From: Halorussus amylolyticus
Lineage (GTDB): Archaea; Halobacteriota; Halobacteria; Halobacteriales; Haladaptataceae
Length of the DNA: 64,000 nucleotides
Reading direction: 5' to 3'
Assembly: GCF_004143485.2 (NCBI RefSeq)
Contig: NZ_ML974130.1
Location: 532,363 to 596,362 of the forward strand
Shown here: piece after piece, positions 51,401 to 58,635 of the stretch
Layout of the letters: the number at the start of each line of letters is the position of its first letter
Position numbering within the stretch: the stretch's first letter is position 1
Notes under the pieces: model-generated
Database searches by the model: none
What the model saw: the letters and a program-made list of their open reading frames with translations, nothing else
Told to the model about the DNA's origin: nothing
Translations under genes and position numbers: made by a program

Positions 51401-54325
51401 GAGGGTCTCGTCGTCGCTTCCGACGGTCACGGAGTCGGTGTCGCTCTCGTAGCCGTCGCGCTCGACGGTCACGTCGTAGTCGGTGTTGCCCTCGACCGCG
51501 TCGAACGCGTAGGAGCCGTCACCGCTCGTTTGGGTGTCTGCGACGGTCCCGTCGTCGGTTTCGAGCGTGACGGTCGCGCCGTCGAGCGGGTCGCCCGTCG
51601 CGGCGTCGGTGACGGTGCCATCGACGTTCGGTCGCCTCACGTCGATGGTCACGGTCGCGTCGTCGTGTCCGGCGTCGTTTTCGAGTCGGTAATCGACTTC
51701 GTACGTGCCGTCCTCGGTGGGTCCGGCGAGTTCGAGCGAACCGTCGGCGGCGAGCGTCAGGCTCCCGCCTGCGAAGTCTGCGGTGTCGCCCGCGTCGTAC
51801 TCGGTGGCGTCGCCTGCGAGGTCGCCGCCGCCGAAGCTCGCGACGCTCGCCTCCGGGTCGCCGAGGTCGTCGGCTCCGTTGCCGTGGTCTTCGACCACGC
51901 TCTCGCCGAGGGTGCCGCCGTATCCGACCGCAAAGCCGTCGGCGTCGTTCGCGGTCGGCGCGATTCCGAGTTCCTCGAACGAGAGGTCGTCGAAGTACAC
52001 CTCGGCGTAGCTGCCGTCCTCTTGGTGGGCGGTGATTCGAACGACGGCGTCAACCGCGTTCTCGGGGGCGGCCGAGGTGTCGCCGAACTCGTCGAACTCG
52101 GTGTCCGAGTCCGAGCGCAGGTCGGTGAGCGACGTGCCCGCGCCGGAGACGACTGACCCCGACTCGTCGAGGTACTCGACTTCGACCTGGCCGTAGTCCG
52201 CGGTCGAGAGGTCGTCGTCGGTGCCGACGAATCCGCCGACTTCGTACGACCGGCCCGACCGTATCGGGACGGTCTGTTCGAGGCTCGCGTAGTCGCCGCT
52301 CCCCGTGGTGTCGCCGAACGCCTCGGTTCCGCTCGGTGCGCTCTGGTCCCCGTCGGTCGAGGGGTCGAGACACCCCATCGTGGACTCGCCGGGCGAGGCG
52401 TCGGTCCAGCCGTCGGCGCCGTCCTCGCACGAGGGGTCGTCGAGCGTGTGGTCTCGTACCCGAATCTCGACCGTCGCGTCGTCGGACGCGTCCTCGTTCT
52501 CGATGCGGTAATCGAACGCGTAGGTGCCGGTTTCGGTGGGGTCGGTGAGGCTGAACGAGCCGTCGGCGTTCACTTCGAGCGTGCCGCCAGCGAGGTCGGC
52601 GGTGTCGCCCGCGTCGTTACTCGTCACGTCGCCCGCGAGGTCGCCGCCGCCGAAGCTCGCGAGGTCGGCCTTCGGAAAGCCGCGCTCGTCGGACTGGTCG
52701 CCGAGGTCGAACACCGACTCGTCGGGCGCGAGCGTCTTCTCGATTCCGACCTCCAGCCCATCGACGTCGTAGGCGTTCACCGGTTCGTCTGCGGCGGTTC
52801 CGGGGGTGAACGCGAGGTCGTCGAAGTAGACGCCCGCGAAGTCGTCGTTCTCGACGTGGGCCATCCGGAGGCGGACGACGGCTTTGTGCGCGTCGGTCGG
52901 GGCCACCGACGAATCCGCGAATCTATCGAACTCGCTTGCCGAGTCCGACTGGAGGTTCGAGACGGTGACGCCCTCGCCCGAGATGACGTTGCCCCCCTCG
53001 TCGAGGTACTCGACTTCGACCTCGCCGTAGTCGTCTCCGGGGTCGGTTCCGACGAGTCCCTCGATGGAGTACTCCTCGTCGGGGACGACCCACACTTCCT
53101 GTTCGGCGACCACGTCGCCGGTCCCGGCCGACACCGCGAACGCGCTGTCGCCGACCGCGGCCGAGTGGTCGGTGTCGTCGGTGGTGTCCAAATCGAGACA
53201 CGTCATGTCCCCCTGCGTTCCGGTCCATCCCGGCGGAACCTCGGTTCCGTCGGTCTCCTCGCACGCCGGATTTTCGAGTTCGTGGTCGCCGACCTCGATT
53301 GTCACCGTGGCCTCGTCCGACTGGCCGTCATCCGTCTCGATGCGGTAGTCGAACGCGTACGTGCCGGTCTCGGTCGGGTCGGTGAGGCTGAACGACCCGT
53401 CGGCGTTCACTTCGAGCGTGCCGCCCGCGAGGTCGGCGGTATCGCCCGCGTCGTACTCGGTGGCGTCGCCTGCGAGGTCGCCGCCGCCGAAGCTCGCGAG
53501 GTCGGCGGGTTCGCTGCCAAGGTCGTCTTCGTCCTCGGCGTAGTCGTCGTCGAACAGCGTCCACGACGGGTCGAGGGTCTGTTCGACGCCCGTCTCGACG
53601 CCGCTGACCGGGAACGCAGTCACCCCGCTGGTGACCTCGCGGAACTCGACCTCGTTGAGGTAGGCGTCCGAGTAGCTGGTGTCGTCGATATCGACGAGGG
53701 TGACCCGGACGACGGCGGTGGCCGCGTCCTGCGGAGCCTCGGTCGTCCCCTCGAACGACTCGTACGTTCCCCCCGCTGGCTTGGATTCCACCGTGGTACC
53801 GCTTCCCGACAGGACGGAGCCACTGCTATCTCGGTACTCGACCTCGATCTCGACGTAATCGCTGGTGCCAGTGTCCCTCCCGGCCTCGCCGCCGACGTTG
53901 TACTCCGTCTCGCCGGTCACGTCGACCTCTTGCTCGACGATGCCGTCGGAGTCATCACCGGAGAAATCGGCAAAGGAGTCCGACCCGTCGGGTGAAGTCA
54001 AATCGTCGATAGTCGATGGGTCCGTACACTGGACATTGCTCGACACCGCCGTCCACCCGTCCGGTGGGGTGCCGCTGCCGTCGTCGCTGTTGCAGTCAGG
54101 GTTCGTGAGCAGATTCGGCCCCTCCTGCTGGGCACTCATCGCCGAAATCGAGCGGACTTCGTGCGTGCGCTCGCCCGCTCCGCCAGCGTTCTCTCCGTCA
54201 TCGAGAGCGTGCGCCGGTGCGTCGAGTCCGGCGACACTGCCCGAGGCCGCGAGCATCCATGCGCCGAGAACCACGAGGCACACACTCACCACCGAACGAG
54301 TCGTGTGCCCAGACCGGGAAATCAT
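48407..54325 (-). CDS. Giant PGF-CTERM surface protein with repeated adhesin-like and carboxypeptidase-regulatory domains
   Basis: A 1,972-residue secreted protein. A signal peptide (SVVSVCLVVLGAWMLAAS) is followed by three copies of a module of about 280 residues (starting near 70, 350 and 625). Each pairs a lectin-like beta domain with a cadherin-like stretch containing LASFGGGDLAGD and GTLEVNADGSFSLTDPTETG; a fourth, shorter cadherin-like copy follows. Nine carboxypeptidase-regulatory-like repeats (about 900-1670, e.g. ISGTVTDEVFGTELEDVTVT) come next, then two CARDB-like domains (near 1680 and 1780). An acidic Thr-rich linker leads to PGFDAGVTLVGLAVAVMAF and a short Arg tail. The PGF-CTERM tail marks it for archaeosortase A processing and lipid attachment. 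Likely roles are adhesion or S-layer contact. ATG 54325 chosen over TTG 54337. Confidence 0.9.
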   Translation of the reverse strand: MISRSGHTTRSVVSVCLVVLGAWMLAASGSVAGLDAPAHALDDGENAGGAGERTHEVRSISAMSAQQEGPNLLTNPDCNSDDGSGTPPDGWTAVSSNVQCTDPSTIDDLTSPDGSDSFADFSGDDSDGIVEQEVDVTGETEYNVGGEAGRDTGTSDYVEIEVEYRDSSGSVLSGSGTTVESKPAGGTYESFEGTTEAPQDAATAVVRVTLVDIDDTSYSDAYLNEVEFREVTSGVTAFPVSGVETGVEQTLDPSWTLFDDDYAEDEDDLGSEPADLASFGGGDLAGDATEYDAGDTADLAGGTLEVNADGSFSLTDPTETGTYAFDYRIETDDGQSDEATVTIEVGDHELENPACEETDGTEVPPGWTGTQGDMTCLDLDTTDDTDHSAAVGDSAFAVSAGTGDVVAEQEVWVVPDEEYSIEGLVGTDPGDDYGEVEVEYLDEGGNVISGEGVTVSNLQSDSASEFDRFADSSVAPTDAHKAVVRLRMAHVENDDFAGVYFDDLAFTPGTAADEPVNAYDVDGLEVGIEKTLAPDESVFDLGDQSDERGFPKADLASFGGGDLAGDVTSNDAGDTADLAGGTLEVNADGSFSLTDPTETGTYAFDYRIENEDASDDATVEIRVRDHTLDDPSCEDGADGWTDASPGESTMGCLDPSTDGDQSAPSGTEAFGDTTGSGDYASLEQTVPIRSGRSYEVGGFVGTDDDLSTADYGQVEVEYLDESGSVVSGAGTSLTDLRSDSDTEFDEFGDTSAAPENAVDAVVRITAHQEDGSYAEVYFDDLSFEELGIAPTANDADGFAVGYGGTLGESVVEDHGNGADDLGDPEASVASFGGGDLAGDATEYDAGDTADFAGGSLTLAADGSLELAGPTEDGTYEVDYRLENDAGHDDATVTIDVRRPNVDGTVTDAATGDPLDGATVTLETDDGTVADTQTSGDGSYAFDAVEGNTDYDVTVERDGYESDTDSVTVGSDDETLDVGLDGSASVSGTISDTTFETGVPGISVSVENSDATYTAETSKDGTYSVSVPGTDEAYTVGVSPEGWGANSATTATLGDGDDATDFDLDITGDAKEEAMSVSDAVTDEPIEDATVTVESNVFGVAEDVSATDQNGFVETSVPGGYTYDFVYSAAGYDDFEHTSSLDPGETNSRSWKLTGNAEISGRIIDADSGAGVEGATVTAEIGGDEYTATTDADGSYTVDGVPGGDDYDVSVEADGYDATTFADERVSDGATHGLDADLTGTATISGTVTDEVFGTELEDVTVTAEGDAGTYTVETDENGEYTLTVAGLADPQAESYDVGVETTGWESDSDTVGVGDGEDATGTDFELSGDASDDLTLTDAESGGEIADAEVSVESDSFGVALDSYSADSSGTVSIPALPGGHAYDYVIEADGYDGSDLADVSLSPGETASRTHTLSGNATLAGTVTDDVLGAPVEGLAVTAEHGGDTYDATTDADGDYRFEAVAGGHEYDVAIDEDGYELAETRVTVGDGASATESVVVSGNAELTGTVTDAVTGDEIDGATVSVEDGSRTYTATTDADGEYVVENIPGTGTDYDLSATIADYETNATVVSLGDGEDETADLALEGEPGSVSGTVTELDGQTPVENATVTLSNASETLDSMTTDDDGDYRFETVAHGDDYALAANATEFIEDETTGVTVGPAASVTGTDFALERDAFVAMTNLDAPDTAKRGDNVTLNATVENVGDVSETARIEYRIDDASEANTTVSLDAGDERYVEFVSKVAENATYGTYEHGVFSPDDSETANVTVRRPNSGSPAEPASLSVVEFSADPTEVTVGESVTVTATVENTGDQTGGAEFELFLDGDRIDRRTPMVAGGTTETMTFTAEPEKPGTHTLELDGRTLEIDVLEEREDERDGDESEDDGDGSDGNEDDTTQTTESRETTENNETHERGETNETRETSQNDGGDGNATGSDSDDDLSDEPTNGTVPGFDAGVTLVGLAVAVMAFARRE

Positions 54326-54466
54326 AACTCTCTCCAATCAGTCGGGGAGTTTATTTCTTTCTAATAATAGATGTACCATCCTTGAACAGCCGTTTCATCA
54401 GTGAACAGCCGTGTCGGTCGAACGACCGATACTCGGTACTGATTCGAACGCGCTGGTCCCCGTCAA

Positions 54467-54504
54467 CCGAGACGCTCGACGGCGGTCGCCGTCGAGCGTC
54501 TCGG
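54467..54504. terminator. Perfect 18-bp hairpin after the collar-domain gene
   Basis: Arms 54467-54484 and 54487-54504 are exact reverse complements with loop GT. On the minus strand it lies 45 bp beyond the collar-domain stop and before the giant gene's start. Confidence 0.75.
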
Positions 54505-54548
54505 ACCGCCACGAGGACGCCGACGCCCCGAACCGCTTGCGCTACGTC

Positions 54549-55487
54549 TCAGGAGTGACTCGGATAGACGCCCTGCACCGCGATGACGTAGGTAACCGTC
54601 AGGAACGGCGGCATGTTGTCGTGGGGCCGACCGTCGCCCGTTCGACCGACGGTTCCGTCGACGTCCATCTTCCCGTTGGCGTCGCCGTCGGTGTAGATAT
54701 CTACGCCGTCGCCGCCGCGTGCCACCAGACCGAGCCGGTTTCCGTTGGGGTTTCGGCTGTCGGCCTGGTCTTTGCTCACCGGAAGGTTCGCCTGCAACGC
54801 GTGGTTGTGTGGTGCCAGTTGCTGCTGGGACAGCGCGACGGTTTCGGACCCGCCAGCCTCTCCGACCTTCCGTTGAGACCGACTACCGCCCCGTCCGGCG
54901 GAAATCGGGACGCGGCCGCGCAGGTCGGGGAGGCCGAACGTCTGTCTCCCCTGGCCGCCGTATTTCGTCCCGAGAAGACTGTAGAGCGCCTCGTTCTGCG
55001 AGATGGGTATTCGCTGTCCGCTACACTTCGAGAAGCCGACCGGAGCGAACTTCCCGCCGAACAGTTCGATACCGCCGAGGACCGGGTTGGCCGCGAGCTG
55101 TGGCGCGCCGACCGATGCCCCGTTCCCGGCGTTCGCCGGGCCGCGTCCCCGAGCGCGGCCCGGTTCGCGACCCGGGTTCTGGCGCGTGAACGCGACCTCG
55201 TACTGGACGCGCTCGGTGTCGGGATTCATCGTCGGCGTCGCGCTCAGACTCACGTCGAACCGGTCGCCGCCGTCGTTTTCGAGTCGATACAGGTCGTCGT
55301 CGAGGACGGTGTCGCCTGGTCCGTCGAACACGAGCGTGAATCGCTCCCAGTCTTCGGCGGTGTCGAACGTGGTGTCGATTTCTGTGAGTTCGAGTTCGAG
55401 GTCGGCGTCCGCGTCGCTGACGGTGAACGTGGTTCCCTGGTGGTCGTCGAGCGCTTCGAACGATGGTGCGGCGTGCAAATCGGTCAT
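54549..55487 (-). CDS. Phage-tail-collar-domain protein with DUF6916-like N terminus
   Basis: A 312-residue protein. Residues 1-105 resemble the small domain often called DUF6916 (F-EALDDHQGTTFTV, ERFTLVFDGPGDTVL, YEVAFTR). A Gly/Arg-rich linker follows, then a tail-collar domain: APVGFSKCSGQRIPISQNEA, LYSLLGTKYGGQGRQTFGLPDLRGRVPI, LAPHNHALQ and the closing MPPFLTVTYVIAVQG. The collar fold occurs in phage tail fibres and in bacterial microcystin-dependent proteins. No signal peptide is present. No other tail or head gene lies nearby, so this is not a prophage. The TATA-like TGAAATAG about 26 bp upstream suggests a leaderless mRNA. Confidence 0.85.
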   Translation of the reverse strand: MTDLHAAPSFEALDDHQGTTFTVSDADADLELELTEIDTTFDTAEDWERFTLVFDGPGDTVLDDDLYRLENDGGDRFDVSLSATPTMNPDTERVQYEVAFTRQNPGREPGRARGRGPANAGNGASVGAPQLAANPVLGGIELFGGKFAPVGFSKCSGQRIPISQNEALYSLLGTKYGGQGRQTFGLPDLRGRVPISAGRGGSRSQRKVGEAGGSETVALSQQQLAPHNHALQANLPVSKDQADSRNPNGNRLGLVARGGDGVDIYTDGDANGKMDVDGTVGRTGDGRPHDNMPPFLTVTYVIAVQGVYPSHS

Positions 55488-55862
55488 GGATGACGTGCGT
55501 CCATCGAACCCACCCTATTTCAAATTATGTTTATTCGAATCGGAAACGAAACTGTCACTTCCCGCGGTCGGGACGACCGTCCCGGATATTTGCGCAAAAT
55601 GAAACGTTCGCCGTCGCACTCGGGCAGGATATCTCCGCGAAAGTGTACGAAGTGTGACTTAATTCGGGGAAAACCTATCTGTTTTGGTACGCGGTTTATT
55701 ACCACCCTGTACGTTGGCCAGTGTGGTAGCAGGGGAACCGTCGTTTCAGGCTTTCGCCACTGGTATCGGCTCTGACAAACCACCTGCTGCCCTTTTCCCA
55801 TGTCGCCGACTCCGGTCGAGTCGTGACTCTCGACGGCGCGGGCGCTAAGTGGCCGCGCCGCT
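55488..55862. other. Gene-free region
   Basis: 375 bp between the collar-protein start and the EamA stop, both on the minus strand. AT-richer than the genes in its left part (about 55515-55720). Short frames exist on both strands but lack codon bias. No repeat or RNA gene recognised. Confidence 0.5.
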
Positions 55863-56789
55863 CTAGCTTCCCGACCCGCTCCCGGACGCCACTATCTCGT
55901 CTACGAGACCCGCAATCGCCCGGCGCTTGAGAACGACGAACCCCGCGAAGACGACGAGGAATCCGACGAGCGTCGGGAGCGTAATCGGCTCACCCAAGAC
56001 CACGACGCCGACGATAGTCGCGACCACCGGAACGAGGTACGCGACCAGCGACGTTTCGAGCGCGCCCCGGACTTCGAGCAGCGTAAAGTAGATGAAGAAC
56101 GCGATTGCTGTCGCGAACACGCCGAGGTACGCGACCGCCGCACCCGCCGTGAGGGTCGTGGGAAGCGTGAACGCTTCGCCGACGCCGGTGCTCACGCCGT
56201 GGAGGACGAGACCGCCGACGAGCATCGACCACCCCGACAGCGCGGCCTTGTCGAGCGTCGGTCCCGCTCGCTGGACGAGGACGCCACCGAGCGCCACGCC
56301 CGCGACCTGCCCGAGAATCAGGAGTCGCCCGACCGCGTTGCCCCCGAGCAGATTTCCGGGGTCGGGCCGAACGATGAGACCGACGCCGACGAATCCGAGA
56401 CCGATGCCGACCGCACCGACCGACGACACGCGCTCTTCGGGCAGGAGTCCGAGCGCCCACAGCGAGGTCGCGATGGGGACGAGGCTCTGCATGATGGCGG
56501 CCACGCCGCTCGGGACGGTCTGCTGGCCGATGAACAGAAACGCGTTCGCGGCCACGAGGAACACCCCGCCCGCGAGGACGGCGGTGACGTTCGCCCGGTC
56601 GGTCGGAAGGCTCGGAGTCTCGCTCGCGAAGGCGTACCCCAGCAGGAGGACGGCCGCGATATCGTAGCGAAACGCCGCGAAGAGTATCGGCTCCAGCGAC
56701 TCCAGACCCACCGAGATAGCCAGAAACGAGAATCCCCACAGCACGGAGAGCGCCGCGAACAAGCCCACAGTTACGAAGCGGTGGTTCAC
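55863..56789 (-). CDS. EamA/DMT family transporter
   Basis: A 308-residue, ten-helix transporter with the clear EamA N terminus FAALSVLWGFSFLAISVGLESLEPILFAAFRYDIAA. LFIGQQTVPSGVAAIMQSLVPI follows near residue 90. The second half has YFTLLEVRGALETSLVAYLVPVVATIVGVVVLGEPI. It closely follows the pattern of the EamA at 33745-34659 (shared FAA-R-D-AA segment), so the two are probably paralogues. Substrate unknown. It ends in a Ser/Gly tail. Confidence 0.9.
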   Translation of the reverse strand: MNHRFVTVGLFAALSVLWGFSFLAISVGLESLEPILFAAFRYDIAAVLLLGYAFASETPSLPTDRANVTAVLAGGVFLVAANAFLFIGQQTVPSGVAAIMQSLVPIATSLWALGLLPEERVSSVGAVGIGLGFVGVGLIVRPDPGNLLGGNAVGRLLILGQVAGVALGGVLVQRAGPTLDKAALSGWSMLVGGLVLHGVSTGVGEAFTLPTTLTAGAAVAYLGVFATAIAFFIYFTLLEVRGALETSLVAYLVPVVATIVGVVVLGEPITLPTLVGFLVVFAGFVVLKRRAIAGLVDEIVASGSGSGS

Positions 56790-56884
56790 ACGCAGTCCGA
56801 GGGCCGCCGGACAATTATGGGTCTCGATTCCGGTAGAATCTCACGACCGGAGTTCCGGAGTCCGACGGCCCGAGTTCCGGAATC

Positions 56885-57850
56885 CTACGACCGGGCGCTC
56901 GGCGTCTCGCCCGCCTTCGAGACCGACTCCGAAGCGCCCCTCGCGAGTGCCCCGTACAGGCCGATTTCGTCGCCGAGACCCGTCATCCGAACCTCCGGTG
57001 TCTCGACGTAACAGAAGTCGTCGAGGTGCGCTCGAATTCCCTCCAACACCGTCTGTCGATTGTTGAGCGCCACGCCGCCCCCGAGCGTGACGACGCCCGG
57101 ATTGTAGGCATTACACAGCGTCCCGATGCCCGCGGCGTTGTATCGCCCGATGTCTTCGAGATAGCCGCGAGCGACGGCGTCGCCGTCGCTCGCGGCCTCG
57201 AAGAGGTCCTGGGCGCGGAGCGATTCGATGTCGGCCAAGGCCGTCTCGCGGTCCTCGTCGCGGAGGCGGTGTGCGACGTACTCGGGGATTCCTCGCCCCG
57301 AGCAGACGGCTTCCCACGCGCCGGGGACGCCGAAACTGTCGAGACCCGTGGTCGGCGCGACCGGAAAGAGACCCACTTCCGCGGCGTGACCCGACTCCCC
57401 GCGGACGAGTCGTCCCCGCTCGACCACTCCGGCCCCGATGCCGGTCCCGAAGGTGACGTGAGCGACCGAGTCGTAGGTCTCGCCGACGCCGAACCGCCAC
57501 TCCCCGAGCGCGGAGGCGCTGCAGTCGTTTTCGAGAAAGAGCGGGAGGTCGAACTCGCTCCGAATCGCGGTCCGGAGGTCGATGTCGCGAACCGCGTCAC
57601 CGTCCTTGGTGTCGAGTTCCTCGACGACGCCGGTCGAGTGACCGACGAGACCGGTACACGAAATCGAGACCGCGGCGAGGGGCGACGAAACCGCGTTTTC
57701 GAGCGTCCGAACCGCGCTGAGGACCTGCGCTTCGAAGTCGGCGGGGTCGGTGGCCTCGACCTCGATGTCGGTGAGAAACTCACCCGAAGGCGTGCCGACG
57801 GCGTACCGGCAGTGGGTACTACCAATTCCGAAGACGGCGATGCGCTCCAT
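56885..57850 (-). CDS. ROK family sugar kinase
   Basis: A 321-residue ROK-fold protein. The ATP-binding start is RIAVFGIGSTHCRYAVG, the sugar site is LFLENDCSASALGEW with the catalytic Asp in END, and HVTFGTGIGAGVVERGRLVRGESGHAAEVGL follows. The late phosphate motif is NPGVVTLGGGVALN. The usual ROK zinc motif CxCGxxGCxE is missing; the equivalent region reads GVPGAWEAVCSGRG. It likely phosphorylates glucose or another hexose. Start at 57850 with a TATA-like ACTTTATACG about 27 bp upstream. It may feed on glucose released by the maltodextrin locus 13 kb away, but this is inference. Confidence 0.85.
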   Translation of the reverse strand: MERIAVFGIGSTHCRYAVGTPSGEFLTDIEVEATDPADFEAQVLSAVRTLENAVSSPLAAVSISCTGLVGHSTGVVEELDTKDGDAVRDIDLRTAIRSEFDLPLFLENDCSASALGEWRFGVGETYDSVAHVTFGTGIGAGVVERGRLVRGESGHAAEVGLFPVAPTTGLDSFGVPGAWEAVCSGRGIPEYVAHRLRDEDRETALADIESLRAQDLFEAASDGDAVARGYLEDIGRYNAAGIGTLCNAYNPGVVTLGGGVALNNRQTVLEGIRAHLDDFCYVETPEVRMTGLGDEIGLYGALARGASESVSKAGETPSARS

Positions 57851-57871
57851 GGCGAAGGTGTATAGCGCCGT

Positions 57872-57881
57872 CGTATAAAGT
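57872..57881 (-). promoter_or_regulatory. TATA box of the ROK kinase gene
   Basis: The minus strand reads ACTTTATACG centred about 27 bp before the ATG at 57850, which decides against the longer open frame upstream. Confidence 0.65.
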
Positions 57882-58045
57882 ATCCTGTTGCTACGGTCTT
57901 GGAGGGAAGCCCTACGACGGTGGGACCCCCCGCTTACTCCACAAACTTCGGCTATCGTTCCGGACAAACTTCGACTATCGTTCCGAACATCCGGACGTGT
58001 GGATTTTCCGACACAGTTATGTGTTGAGAATCTCGTAGCGAAAAT

Positions 58046-58549
58046 ATGGCGAACTCGCCCTCCACCGCCGACGAACAGTGCCGACAATCCCGGCGTCTCC
58101 CTCGACGGACCGTCCTGACCGGTCTCGCCGCCGTCGGAACTGCGGGGACGGCCGGATGTGTGGACCTCATCGACGAGGTGGCCGACCGCGCCCTCGAAGA
58201 CGTGAACCTCTTCAACGAGTCCAGCGAGTCGCTCGAAGGCACCATCGACATCACCGGTCCCGACGGGTCTTCGGTCCTGTCCGAACGGTTCGAACTACAC
58301 GCTCAGACCGAAGACGAACCCAACGAAGACGCGACCGGCGTGTACGCGGACGTGTGGCAGGCTACTGGCACCTACGAGACCAGCGTCGAACTGGACGACG
58401 GCTTCGAGGTCAGCGGCGACTCGCGCGCCGAACGGTCAGTGAGCATCGAAAACCCCGACGAGCAGATGCTCGCGGTCGTGTTCGGGGCCGAGGACGAGGA
58501 AGACGGAATCCTCCTCGCGGTCGGCGAAAGTCTCAGCGAATTTCGGTAG
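58046..58549 (+). CDS. Tat-exported lipoprotein of unknown function
   Basis: A 167-residue protein. The N terminus has a twin-arginine signal (RRLPRRTVLTGLAAVG) and a lipobox ending TAGC at cysteine 38, so it should be lipid-anchored outside the membrane. The mature part is acidic and beta-rich: EGTIDITGPDGSSVLSERFEL, YADVWQATGTYETSVELDDGFE and SIENPDEQMLAVVFG resemble a small Ig-like or PPC-like sandwich. No enzyme motif. The family recurs as haloarchaeal lipoproteins of unknown role. The next gene starts 86 bp later. Confidence 0.8.
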   Translation: MANSPSTADEQCRQSRRLPRRTVLTGLAAVGTAGTAGCVDLIDEVADRALEDVNLFNESSESLEGTIDITGPDGSSVLSERFELHAQTEDEPNEDATGVYADVWQATGTYETSVELDDGFEVSGDSRAERSVSIENPDEQMLAVVFGAEDEEDGILLAVGESLSEFR

Positions 58550-58604
58550 CGTCTCGGCCGTTCGCCGTTTTTTCGAGAGATTCGACCGGAGCGAGTGTCG
58601 CAGG

Positions 58605-58612
58605 GTTTATGC
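58605..58612 (+). promoter_or_regulatory. TATA box of the STT3-like gene
   Basis: GTTTATGC is centred about 28 bp before the ATG at 58636, indicating a leaderless mRNA and excluding the in-frame ATG at 58609. Confidence 0.65.
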
Positions 58613-58635
58613 ACTCCTCACGACATTCGACCACC

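Noticed and set aside
50090-53995. Long plus-strand open frames (to 688 residues) opposite the giant surface protein
   Set aside because: They are antisense to a protein with clear domains; the high GC and repeats keep the other frames open. Their translations show no fold.
54549-55487. Prophage signature from the tail-collar domain
   Set aside because: No integrase, terminase, capsid or other tail gene is present in the window; the neighbours are ordinary chromosomal genes.
58078-58635. N-terminal extension of the STT3-like protein (974 residues)
   Set aside because: It overlaps the Tat lipoprotein gene in another frame, and the TATA box at 58605-58612 places the start at 58636.
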